Assembly (NCBI GenBank): GCA_001972305.1
Contig: BDDD01001614.1
Location: 163,514-227,513, forward strand
DNA: 64,000 bases
Source: Cephalotus follicularis
Taxonomy: Eukaryota; Streptophyta; Magnoliopsida; Oxalidales; Cephalotaceae
Direction: 5' to 3'
The translations under genes were made by a program, and so were the position numbers. Below, one piece after another: positions 1 to 9,553 of the stretch. The notes under the pieces were generated by a model. It was not told the origin of the DNA and did no database searches. It was given only the letters and a program-made list of their open reading frames with translations. Numbering within the stretch: the stretch's first letter is position 1; every line of letters starts with the position of its first letter.

Positions 1-1224
1 TTCCATACTCTTTTCTAGCGATGAAATCCTAGATGGATCCTCCCTTTGGTTTGACAAACCTGATGTTTGTTGATTTGAGAATTGATTTTGTGGTGGAAAG
101 GATGGTCGAATATTATTCGAATTTTGGGAGAACCTTGGAAATGTCTACTGTGATGCAGACTGGCTAGGGAAGCTCGAAGGTTGTCCCAAAAAGTGTGAGG
201 GTGGGGCACCAACGCTAGAAGGCTGCCCCGAAAAGCTTGATTGTCCTCGCATGTTTTGCCCTTGACACCATGAGAAGTTTGGATGATTTCGCCAACCCGG
301 ATTGTAAGTGTTACTACACGGGTTGTATTGATTCATAGCAGACACATTCTCAGGAGCATATTGATTGTGAATATAAATTTGGCACTCTTCAAACACATGA
401 TTTGGGGACTAACACCAAGAACACATAGGGGTGCTATGATCGATTTGATTGATTTGTGGGGAACCCCTAAGTAGCGACTCTAGTCTAGATAAGCAACTTT
501 CTAGCTGTGCTTCCTTAGCAACTGCTCCTTCTATAACATACACTTTACTTGGAAAAGCTCTCTCAAAAACTTGAACTGACTCCCACTCTCTAGTTCGCTC
601 ACCCAAATCTAAAAGGAAATTCCATGCCTCGTTTTCATCAGTGTACGAGGTGAACCCATCAGGACACATAGATTTGACCAATTGCTTGGTCTGGTAATCA
701 ATGCCTTCGTAGATGATTTGGCATAAATTCCACGTTTTCAAACCATGATGAGGACACTCTAAGAGGAGGTCTTTAAACCGTTCCATACACCCAGAAAATG
801 ATTCATTGGGTTTTTGATGAAACTGGAGAATTTCGTTCCTAAGTTTATTGGTTTTATGAAGTGGAAAGAATTTCTTTAGGAACAAAACAGTGAAATGGTT
901 CCATGTAGAAATAGAACCGTTGGGGAGACTGTAGAGCCACTTTTTAACTCCATCATTCAGAGAAAAATTTATGAAACGCAATTTAATTGCGTCATCCGAG
1001 AGTTGTTGAAGTTTCATGAGGGCGCATACCTCCTCGAACTCGCGAAGGAAGAGATATGCATCCTCATTGGGTAAACCATGAAAGTGTGGGAGCATGCTAA
1101 TGGACTGAGATTTCAACTCGAAATTGTTCCCTTGAGGAGCAGGCAACAGGATACAGGATGGTTGTGATGTCCTCGCGGGATAGAATCTATCACGCAAAGT
1201 TTGGAGTGGGCGTTCGTCCGCCAT
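1..1224 (-). pseudogene. gag: Athila-like Ty3/gypsy gag, broken by two in-frame stops
   Basis: The frame opens at the ATG ending at 1224 and runs leftward off the window. It matches the plant Athila-type gag family: a HFHGLPNEDAYLFLREFEEV region near residue 50, then the helical capsid stretch with KKWLYSLP and ECPHHG. A CCHC nucleocapsid knuckle (C-x2-C-x4-H-x4-C) lies near residue 270. A TAG at 409-411 falls inside that knuckle, between its second Cys and the His. A second TAG lies at 145-147. After both stops the same frame continues in recognisable gag sequence rich in Asn, Gln, Pro and Ser to position 1, so these are nonsense mutations and not the natural end. The protein would coat the genomic RNA in cytoplasmic particles. 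It cannot be made full length here. The lineage assignment comes from recognition of the protein. Confidence 0.85.
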
Positions 1225-1571
1225 TTGTGGGTGTTGATGACTTTGCTCAAGTCGGTTGTTTGTGCCACGTACCCACTCAGTGATAAACTAAAAACTAACT
1301 TAATGCAATTCTAAACTAATGGTAAAAACGTAGTTTTTTTTTGAAGAACAAAAATAAACTAAATTATTAAAAACTTATGCAGAAAATTAACTTAGCAAAA
1401 TTAGGGTTTGCTTAAAGCTTATGCAAAGATTATTAAAAGTTGTTTTAAAAGCTTATGCAACTCCCTAATTAAACTAAGCTAACAAAGTAAACGGAAACAC
1501 CAAAACAGAAAAATAAAACACAAATAAATACTACGAATCAGTCGAATAAATTTAAACTAATTTAAAACGTT
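1225..1571 (-). other. Untranslated leader of the Athila-like element
   Basis: AT-rich sequence without a long open frame between the gag start and the primer binding site, where an Athila-type element has its untranslated leader. No further signal seen. Confidence 0.55.
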
Positions 1572-1589
1572 TCCCCTGCAATGGCGCCA
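1572..1589 (-). promoter_or_regulatory. Primer binding site, Asp-tRNA type
   Basis: On the minus strand the sequence reads TGGCGCCATTGCAGGGGA. This is close to the TGGCGCCGTTGCCGGGGA typical of Athila/Tat elements, which pairs with the 3' end of tRNA-Asp. It lies upstream of the gag frame in the same orientation and is preceded by GAACAAGTTTT, a usual context for these sites. It would prime minus-strand cDNA synthesis. Two mismatches to the usual form are visible. Confidence 0.8.
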
Positions 1590-2117
1590 AAAAACTTGTT
1601 CACTTAATAAGAATGTTTTAAAATTTATAGCCGCAAGTGGACGGATCATGCAGTAACGGGTCGAACGCAGGGAAACATTAGACTAGTTGTAATTTATCCA
1701 ACCTAGGCGAAGTATGTAGAATCAAGGTTTAATTATTAAAACTACTCCTAATTATGCGAAATAAATAATCAAAACCGGAAATTAAGACTTCGAGAGTTAA
1801 AAACACTGAATTCGAAATACCAAGAAATAAAATATGCAATTTAAAAACAAATCAAAACAATGAATAGAAGTGAAGGAAATATATAAGTAAAAAGCGGTTT
1901 TAGGGTATAGAAACTCACCATCGATTGTATTGAACAATTCCATTTAATTGAACGATCATACCTTGATAACCAGCGGCAGCTAGGTCGATACGGAGTGCGA
2001 CGATGATGACAAGACGTATGAGTAGTCATGCTAGGTCTATATGAAGTATGGCAAACATAACACTCAAGCACTTGGGTGCAACACTGACTAGGCGTCTGCA
2101 GAACCCAAGCACTCCAA
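1590..2117 (-). repeat. Probable 5' LTR end of the Athila-like element
   Basis: This sequence is immediately upstream (minus sense) of the primer binding site, so its right-hand edge should be an LTR terminus. Neither clear terminal TG/CA pair nor a second LTR copy is present in the window, so the boundaries and the length are not resolved. Confidence 0.4.
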
Positions 2118-2263
2118 AATGTCCAAGGACTCGCCAAAAGACCGGGACACGCCTAAAGTCCGAAGAGCCTCCAACATCCAAGGACATACGAGAATCCGAG
2201 GACCATCCATATCCAAGGACTCACGTGGCAACAAGGTTTCATGCAACCCTCACATCCAAGGAC
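2118..2263 (-). repeat. Degenerate array of a GTCCAAGGAC dyad, about 18 bp period
   Basis: Copies or variants of the decamer RTCCRAGGAC start near 2121, 2140, 2158, 2176, 2194, 2211 and 2254. The spacing is 17-19 bp apart from the last step of 43. The decamer is a dyad (GTCC, two-base centre, GGAC). It lies at the left part of the gypsy LTR G1, and the same decamer recurs at 2764-2773 inside the conserved LTR motif. Confidence 0.65.
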
Positions 2264-4595
2264 TGCCATTTAACCTAGTGGTCTAACTTCTACTACCCTA
2301 GGACCCAAAACATGCTCGGACAACGACCGAGATGGTCTGACTTCCTGTTGAAGAAGCCTATCGCTCACCAAGGTATAACCTAAGGTCAACAGATCCCGAT
2401 CATAATTCTCAGCATCAACATTCATCCTTACTTCTCCTCGAGAGCTCGCTACTAACGTCTACACAACCTAGAGACTCAAACATCACCATAGATACATAAA
2501 CCAAGAAAAATATAAACATACATCATCATTTCATAAAAAGAGAAATTATACACCAAATTCTCCAAAAGATATACACATCAACAGTTACAAAAGAGTACAA
2601 AAATAACCCAAAAGATGCCCCATGCATGAAGGATGAACTAGCCGGGAATGCCAGGGGAGATGCCTGCTCCACGGTTTACCTCGCAAAAAGGTCCTTAAAA
2701 AGTGGTCCGATGAGGGAAAACTTCCCTTGTTTCCTCAACTGCAAAACAACCTAGGACGGGGTTAGTCCAAGGACTAGTGAGAGGGGAAAGAAAGCATTCC
2801 TTAGGTGCCAGACGAACACTAGACGCCGAGAACAAAAGTCTATGCCCCAACTGGGCCACCAATAACCATGGCTCAAACACCCGAGGATACTCAACAAGAA
2901 TCAACAGACTACTTGGAGTATAATAAGCAAAAGATATACATACAACATCAATAATGCTGAAAATAAGAACATGAGAGACAAAATAAAGCAAGGTGTCCAA
3001 ACCAAATTTCCAGAGGACCCAACAAAGGATCTTAGACTCCAGGGATCAATTGAACAGAGGAATACTTGTACCTGTCATGTTACCCAAGTCACCTCGACCA
3101 AATCACCTCGGCCATATCCAATACATATGCTGGCATCGGATGTCACGGCAGTAATCTCACATAGTCCACCAAACAGAACCGGGGATGAAGATCATAGGCT
3201 ATCAGGAAGTGCACCACTTTTCATATACCGGTACAGAGAGGCACATATCTTGGTCTTCCATTAGACGTGCCAACGAATCATTGTCGAACCCAACCCCTGA
3301 GAGACAGAGCAAATCGTGAATATCGACTGAGGGGCCAGCGAATCACCTCTCAGGAACCACCATCATCAGCAAATCGCGTATAAGAACATCGACTGAGAGG
3401 TCGGCAAATCACTGCACGAGCCATCCATCGTCGGGAATCTCATAGTAGAGCATCCTACAAGGCATGTTGGGAAGAGGAACGGATCCTTGGCTACACTCAC
3501 ACTCACATCCCATAATAGACAATGGAAATGTGCAGATCCAGGTAGAGGAACCTGGGGGTAGTCACACTTACAGCGCATCATAGACCAATGCCACTGTAGT
3601 TATGAGAAGGGAAATCCATGCTTGCTTACCCTCACCAAGTCGTGCTCAGTCACCATAGTTTCCAGTACCCAGCATCCATAACCAACAACACATGGTATCA
3701 AAAGAGTTATGACATATATGTATAAAGGATAAAACAAAGGGGAAAACATCACCCATAATATCAAGCATACCAGGTCGGAAATCAATATCAACCGAAATAT
3801 GTCAAAACCAGGAAAGAAACAACTCCCAGAAAGAGACACCATGGAAATGAAATCTAGGACACAAAATAAGCTTAAGACTCTCAACTGTTTAGGATAAAAG
3901 AAAGGAATGTCCCACTCACCACTTAACCGCACAGCATCTAATAGCTCGGGATCAATGCTCTGCTCCTCGGCTACAAGAACAACAAACAGCATAGACTTAG
4001 CGCGGTCTATATGAAAACAGAGCAAAAGATGCATGAAGCCTACATGCATGACCGTCTCCTTTGATAGTCATCATGACCATACGCATTCTCAATATTCCAC
4101 CACGGATCACCCCACGATCACCACCGTTATCTCTGTCTCCATCACGAGCGGGAGGTTTAGCATGCACATTGCCAACTAACAGAGGGAAGAAGATGAAGAA
4201 AGAAGAACTCACCTTGATGAACTCAAGGTCCTAGATCTTCACGGCAAAACTCGCCTTCACTAAAGGAAACCTTCAGAAGAAAAGAGGAAAAGCACAAAGA
4301 ACTCACACTCTCTCAACTTCCACTCTTCTGGCACAACAACTGCAGCAACGGATCCTTCACCTGCTCATACTGTCATGACTTGAACTGGTTGGGTGCTTGA
4401 CAAGCTGGAACACTGAAATCCCTTACACTAGCCTTCCACACTGCCACTTGCGAACAATCCACACACCAACGTGCCAAAACAGCCAAAGCAAAAAGAAACC
4501 CAAACCACATCAGGCCCAACTTTTTACCAAAGAAAAGGAAAAATTTCAAGGCCCAAACCAAGAGTCTAATACCAAAACGGATTTGGGTCATCACA
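2264..4595 (-). repeat. Ty3/gypsy LTR G1, left border unresolved
   Basis: On the minus strand this begins at 4595 with TGTGATGACCC, a typical gypsy LTR start. It carries the LTR motif shared by other gypsy LTRs of the window (dyad TAGTCCTTGGACTA, then ACCCC and GCAGTTGAGG) at 2736-2784. Short open frames in it are not convincing genes. The 3' border and any matching LTR were not found, and the dyad array at 2118-2263 probably belongs to the same LTR. It resembles LTR Z (62630-63772). Confidence 0.6.
2736..2784 (-). promoter_or_regulatory. Conserved LTR motif (dyad, ACCCC, GCAGTTGAGG)
   Basis: Minus-strand reading: TAGTCCTTGGACTA followed directly by ACCCCG and, about 18 bases later, TTGCAGTTGAGG. 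Equivalent modules occur in LTRs A, B, C, D and Z. The role is unknown; the position suggests the transcribed R/U5 part of the LTR. Confidence 0.5.
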
Positions 4596-4945
4596 CCCGG
4601 TATGATCTCCAATCATCTCCCCGGATCCGTGGACCGAAGTTCCATGTCTATTATTCGTTAGTCGATTAACCAGTGCATTATCACTGTCATCGGTTTTTGT
4701 GTCATGTATCCCTCGTCATACTAGCCTCCGACCACAGACTAGGGTTTGGATTAATGTCACCCCAGGTAAAACCACGATAACTATAATTCTATGAATGCAT
4801 TGAGAATATCCTAGGTAACCACCCATTTCCAGTCTCCCAAATGCCTGATCAAGACTTTAAGTCTACAATGGTCACAGATGTTATAGAGCCTATAACCCTC
4901 AACACGGGTGTGATGATCCCATCTTGCGCATTCACCCATACATCT
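4596..4945 (-). repeat. Copia LTR X, distal fragment
   Basis: This is continuous with 7239-7893 once the solo LTR at 4946-7238 and one CATCT duplication are removed. No coding sequence. Its far end abuts the gypsy LTR G1 at 4595 without a recognisable terminus, so X was probably truncated there. Confidence 0.55.
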
Positions 4946-5081
4946 TGTAACGCCCGGGGTTTTCATTTATGTGTCATATTGCTTTTCCAATGTAATTTTA
5001 CACCTTGTGTTAATGAGAATCGTGTTTTTCCCTCTTTTGTGTGTTGAAAGTGTGTTATTGTGTGTTTTTGTGCAGGGGTCA

Positions 5082-5209
5082 GCCGACTGCCACAGGGAGG
5101 CAGCCAACTGGATCCCTTGCTGAGGCGTGGCAGCCAGCTGCTGTGAGGAAGCAGCCAGCTGGTGGGAGTGTTGGCAGAAATAGCTGACTGCCAAGCCAAG
5201 GCAGTCGAC
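5082..5209 (+). repeat. Upstream dyad array of LTR A, 21 and 30 bp steps
   Basis: Hexamers of the GCCGAC/GTCGAC type start at 5082, 5103, 5133, 5154, 5183 and 5204, giving steps of 21, 30, 21, 29 and 21 bp. Several sit in the longer context CAGCCRRCTG, and the last is AGTCGACTGCC. The array begins about 136 bp from the LTR 5' end. Confidence 0.85.
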
Positions 5210-5742
5210 TGCCATGCGCCAGACAGCCCACGTGCTGTCAGTCTTTAAGTGACAAAAGTGGAGTGTGTTGGCTTTTTATGGCAGATGGCAGGTGAGGGGC
5301 CGGGTTCCTCTCATTATAACATAACTTTTCTCTCCTTAATCTCCATCCTTTCTCTGAGTTTCAAGAGTGTTTATGAGTTTGAGAGTGGAAGTGTATGTGT
5401 GTGTTGAGGATACGGAGCTTGTGTGTTGAACTGTGGAAGCTTGGAGGCTTGACAGTGGGAGTTCGGACCTGCGGAAGGTTGCTGGACGTGTTGGGGTTGC
5501 AAGAGCTTCGGATTTAGACATAAAGAGGTGGATTGCAGCTCCTAACTTGGAGTTCTAAGGTAGGGGAAGTCATTTTTGCAACGTAATTACAATTGTAAAT
5601 GTTTTTGATGGAATAAAATGCATGTTTATGTTATATTGTGAGCTTGGCATGTGTTATTACGTAAATGTGTCATTTTGGGCTGTGTTGGGTGTGTGATTGT
5701 GGCTATTTTAGCTGATGGTTTTTACACCTGCTGCAGAATCTA

Positions 5743-6027
5743 GCCGACTGCCCGTATTGGGCAGTCGACTGCCTATGGGTCCAGCCGAATGTTCTTGGGA
5801 GGCCAGTCGACTACCCATGTTCGTTTCCAGAAAACGTCTGCCGAGGTTGTGTAGTCGACTGCTGTAGGTCAGCAGCCGACTGTGGGGGTGTGGACAGCCG
5901 ACTGTCCTGAGGGCCAGCCGACTGTCGAGAGTGGGCAGCCGACTGCCTGGTTGTGTAGCCGACTGCCTGGGTAGGGCAGCCGACTACTTTGAGGGGAACA
6001 GCCGACTACCAGTGGGAGGCAGCCGAC
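5743..6027 (+). repeat. Downstream dyad array of LTR A, 21 bp period
   Basis: Thirteen cores (mostly GCCGAC or GTCGAC in CAGCCGACTGCC context) start at 5743, 5764, 5784, 5806, 5854, 5875, 5897, 5917, 5938, 5958, 5979, 6001 and 6022. All steps are 20-22 bp except one of 48, where a decayed copy appears to sit. The bases between cores are mostly G/T and are not conserved, so only the core and its phase are kept. Confidence 0.9.
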
Positions 6028-6824
6028 TATTGGGGGCCTGTTTTGCCCGTGAACATATGTATGTGTCGTGTATTGTGATGTTTTGCTTCGTGAAGCTTTA
6101 TAAACTGTTTTTGGGTATTGTGATTTTTGAGATTGAACTGTTATATCGACTTTCTGGAAGTGCATTGTAGTTTAATGAAAAATCATTACTTTACACGAAA
6201 ATATATGTTTTGAGAAATATATACTTTCGAACCGTGAAAATGACTTCCAAAAACACCGTGAACTGAGTTTTGTGATATTGAGAACCGAGAACCGTGACAT
6301 CGTGAAAATGAGTTGTTTTCAGGTATTTTGTTTTATAAACTACTTGGAAACTGTTTTGAGCATCGAGATGATTGTGATTGTGATTGAGCTTGACTGTGAT
6401 TGCTGATTGTGATTTTGATTGTGGCCGTACTAGTTGCGTGGCGGAGATGCCAGCGATGACTAGTGGTCGGGTCGACTCAGGGGCCAGGAGTTGGCTGGGT
6501 GACCTACTGTATTGTGACCTGCTTCGTGCCATCCGGAGTCGGGGCCGATGTCGGGATGTACGACGTCGGGGCCAGGAGTTGGCGACGCTCTTCGTACCCA
6601 CCGTGTACCGTGAACCGTGAACCGAGTATTGTGTAGTCCTTTGGACTTGTTTGAGACCGTGTATCGTGATATTGTGACATCGTGATACTGTGATATCGTG
6701 ACATCATGTTTTGGCACGTGCATATCTATATATATATATATATATGCATCGAGATATAGTATGTACTGCATCATGCTGCTTTCATACTTGGTTTTATTGA
6801 TCTTATGTTGTTTTTATGACTTTG

Positions 6825-6869
6825 GCCGAGTGAGGACAAAGGCTAACCCCTTACTGCTGTAGATTGATG
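6825..6869 (+). promoter_or_regulatory. Conserved LTR motif in LTR A
   Basis: CCGAGTGAGGACAAAGG followed by CTAACCCC, a short spacer, then GTAGATTGATG. It is nearly identical in LTR B1 (11657-11702), B2 (16171-16216) and, on the minus strand, C (45131-45180 and 52653-52700). Confidence 0.65.
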
Positions 6870-7108
6870 CTGTGTTTTGGATATCGCCGGGCACGGCCGT
6901 ATCGGACTGTGATGTGACGGAGTTTTTTGCTTTAAGTGCTTTGTTAAGCAGTGTAGCGAACATGTTGTACTTTGGTTTATGTACTAATGTTTTGCTATTG
7001 TTATTGTATCAATTTTGGATCATGCTCCGCTTGTGGGCTTTTTAACTATGTTTTACCATGGATGGTGTGGGAATCATGCGGTATGGGACGCATGGTTCCG
7101 TTTGTTTT

Positions 7109-7185
7109 CAGCTTATATTATAAATGCTTCCGCAAGATGATGTCAATTTAAAAGTTTTAAATTTTATCGTTCTCTATATAAGCTG
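7109..7185 (+). promoter_or_regulatory. U5 stem of LTR A
   Basis: Arms CAGCTTATAT (7109-7118) and ATATAAGCTG (7176-7185) are perfect inverted complements across a loop containing TGCTTCCGCAAG. The right arm ends 53 nt before the LTR end. Homologous stems with compensating base changes are present in LTRs B and C. Confidence 0.65.
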
Positions 7186-7238
7186 GATATCTGTTAAATT
7201 GCCATGTTGTATGTTGTTAATGCAAGCGGGGTGTGACA

Positions 7239-7893
7239 CATCTTGATGCAGCTCCCATAAGGCCAAAGACAACCCTTTTGCCAGCACGTGGCTTGTGCTG
7301 GGAAAGGCAGAAATCAAAGCCAAGCTCATCTCTGAGGACACAACACAAATCACTTATGATCTACTAGCCACCTTTGACTGTACACTACCACGACAATAGG
7401 AATCCTATTGACAAAGGTGTTGACTCTCCAAATAGGGTTCCTATGTTGGTTCGGTTCAGTGACATGCATCCAGCATGCACCCCGCATCAGCTTTAGGGTA
7501 AACACAAATGGCAATGAGATAATCCATTGTCCTTTACCATTCGGAGCAAGCATAACACGGCAAGTATTTGCGGTTCATCGATTGCCCTAAGAAAGTGAAC
7601 CTATGACTTGGAACATTCTCTCAGAATAGAGTAATGATATCTTTCTCATAACCTCTCAGTTACGAGATCCAACCCCTTGAACAATAGGGCACTATATATG
7701 TATTCAGTTAACATGGTGATTAACTGATCCGTAGTAACGGTCTGGGGTAATACATATAGCAAGTGCCAATATTTCTGAATATGCACAATAGAACATGAAT
7801 GGAACTAGGAATGTATTGATCAAGAGTGTATCATATGTTAAATACATATGGATGTAGCCATCTCTTGGCTTGCAGGGACAACCCTATCTAACA
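7239..7893 (-). repeat. Copia LTR X, proximal part
   Basis: On the minus strand it begins at 7893 with TGTTAGATAGGG and reads TCCCTGCAAGCC. The same LTR start occurs on the plus strand at 63773, and the two copies stay alignable to the window end (for example TTCTATTGTGCATAT and CGGATCAGTT-ATCACCAT). No protein is encoded. Confidence 0.75.
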
Positions 7894-8334
7894 TTTACAA
7901 GACTTGCAAGACACATAATATGTCAAGGCCATACTTGGTGTTAGTATACACCATACCTACATCGTGCAATAACCATGCTTTGACTTACACATCTCTAACA
8001 ACACTCAACCATCACATGTTTGCGTGTTACAATTTGAATCATCACATGATTAATCCATGGGCATGCTATACTACTCATCTTCCATTAATGGAAGGTTATG
8101 GCAATAGGTGGTGGAAGAGGAAGGTGCTCGGTGGTGGTGGAGGTGGTGGTTGGTGATGGTCCAAAGACAAAAAAATTGTTAATTTTTCAAGCTCCTTCCA
8201 ACCACATAAACCATGTTAAACAGATCAAGACACAACCACCACTTGCACACTACCATGCCCGAAAAAAAATACCATTTAATTACCCAAACAATTCAAGCAT
8301 ATCAATCAACAAAAAACGTAATGGCATTAACACC
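7894..8334 (-). other. Leader fragment of copia element Y
   Basis: Between the primer site of LTR Y and the start of LTR X there is no believable coding sequence. A purine/pyrimidine-skewed stretch near 8110-8155 gives meaningless Gly-rich frames. By position this is the untranslated leader of the minus copia element whose LTR is Y, truncated where LTR X begins. Confidence 0.5.
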
Positions 8335-8346
8335 TCTCTAATACCA
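8335..8346 (-). promoter_or_regulatory. Primer binding site of copia element Y
   Basis: The minus strand reads TGGTATTAGAGG, one base short of a perfect match to the consensus TGGTATYAGAGC pairing with initiator-Met tRNA. It follows the LTR terminus CCAACA with a two-base spacer, the usual arrangement for copia elements. Confidence 0.75.
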
Positions 8347-8348
8347 GT

Positions 8349-9266
8349 TGTTGGAATTAATTTGCAAGAACATCAAGCCTTAAAAATCAGCCAAAAAGAG
8401 AAATATAGATATAAAATATGTTCTTACACATTAACTCTTTCCAAGGACCTATTAATGCCATATCTAGTTTGTTACAAGCATGAGCATCATCATGCTAAAA
8501 GAAAGTTCAAGGAACTTACATGAAAACCAAGTTTGTTTCCTTCAAGTCCCTCCTCCAAGCTTTAACTTCAAGCTTTCAACCACCAAAGTAGACGGTCTCT
8601 AAAGCAAGTCCACACCAAGAGATCTCCTCTGTCTTCTCAAGATTATCAACGCCAAAAAGAGTATAGAATAACTCTTTCTCTTGTGTCTATAGATTCGGCC
8701 TTGGAGGGTTTTTAAGATCTCTTTTTCTTTTCTCTCAAGTGCTAGCCAACAGAAGGAAAAATAAAATGATTTGCTTAAATGACTTAAGGCAACCAAGCTT
8801 ATAAATACTAAGCTTTTAAGTTATTATGTAAATCATCTTCATGATCAATTAATTAGTGTGGTACACTAATTAATTTGCCTTAAACTCGGTATTGGAGATC
8901 GTCACTTGTATTGTGTTTGACCCTTTAGGTTCACTATCAGGTTGGTCATAGAATAAATCGTGGACACTGTGATTATCCGATAAAATATTTTTCAATCGCA
9001 TGAAAAATATTCTAATTGCCATTTCGAATTTAAACTTTTTTAATAGACCTACTATCTGAGCGGTCTCGGGTATTCTACAGATCAACATCGATAACTAGCA
9101 ATGCGTACTGACTCCCAGGTGATATGAATTTTAGCTTGAACTATAAGATACAAGTTCATGCACGTTTAGTCCCTCCTCCATCAATTCTCTCATTAAACCT
9201 AGGGTACGGATTGTGTCAAGCCCTAATAATTTAATTTTGTGGAACTTTGTGATTTTATGTCGTTAG
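8349..9266 (-). repeat. Copia LTR Y, 3' part
   Basis: Plus coordinates begin TGTTGGAA, so the minus-strand LTR ends TTCCAACA next to its primer site. A TATA-like TATTTATAAG (minus) lies near 8802, and the sequence downstream of it looks like a transcribed R/U5. The LTR resumes at 16671 after the nested gypsy element B and ends at 17421, giving about 1.67 kb in all. Confidence 0.75.
8847..8875. repeat. Perfect 13-bp palindrome in copia LTR Y
   Basis: Arms AATTAATTAGTGT (8847-8859) and ACACTAATTAATT (8863-8875) are exact inverted complements around the three bases GGT. It lies upstream of the minus-strand TATA-like box, in the U3 part of the LTR. Confidence 0.8.
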
Positions 9267-9430
9267 TGTAACGCCCGAAAATTTCACTGAATGTGTTATT
9301 GAAATTCTCGTTGAAGAATTATCACAATTTGTGAAAAATGATGGATTTTCATTTGGATAAGGTTGCTCAATTGAGTCAGAAGTGTTAGAGGATTGAATTG
9401 AGTTAGAATGTTGAGAATTTGGGCCGAAGC

Positions 9431-9553
9431 GTCGACGCCTTGACAGTCAAAACGAGCATTTGAATTAAACGCTTAAACATCAACACAATGGATAAGAGTC
9501 GACGCCAATAGTACAAATGTTATAAGCGCTGATGCTTAAATAGGAGTGTCGAT
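9431..9553 (+). repeat. Upstream dyad array of LTR B1
   Basis: Cores GTCGAC (9431), ATCAAC (9479), GTCGAC (9498), GCTGAT (9528) and GTCGAT (9548) are flanked by GC on either side (GCGTCGACGC pattern). Steps are 48, 19, 30 and 20 bp. The same positions in LTR B2 (14020-14142) have diverged by substitution but keep the spacing. Confidence 0.8.

Larger units (their letters stand above)
4946..7238 (+). repeat. Ty3/gypsy solo LTR A with CATCT target duplication
   Basis: The LTR starts TGTAACGCCC and ends GGGGTGTGACA, with the short inverted termini usual for plant gypsy LTRs. CATCT is present immediately before (4941-4945) and after (7239-7243) it, so this is one insertion of an element that later collapsed to a solo LTR by LTR-LTR recombination. 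It is 2293 bp. It holds two arrays of GTCGAC-like dyads, TG-rich simple sequence (6655-6715), two copies of GGGGCCAGGAG-TGGC (near 6480 and 6568), the conserved AACCCC motif and the U5 stem. It is inserted in copia LTR X. Confidence 0.93.

Noticed and set aside
5743..6027. CRISPR-like array (regular short repeats with unique spacers)
   Set aside because: The repeat unit is only about 10 bp with 11-bp spacers, the context is a plant LTR, and there are no cas genes.
7848..8156. Frame of 102 codons across the X/leader junction
   Set aside because: It spans an LTR terminus and has no similarity to a known protein.
8098..8523. Frame of 141 codons with a Gly-rich start
   Set aside because: It is opposite to and inside the leader of a minus-strand copia element. 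The Gly run comes from a GGT/GGA repeat.
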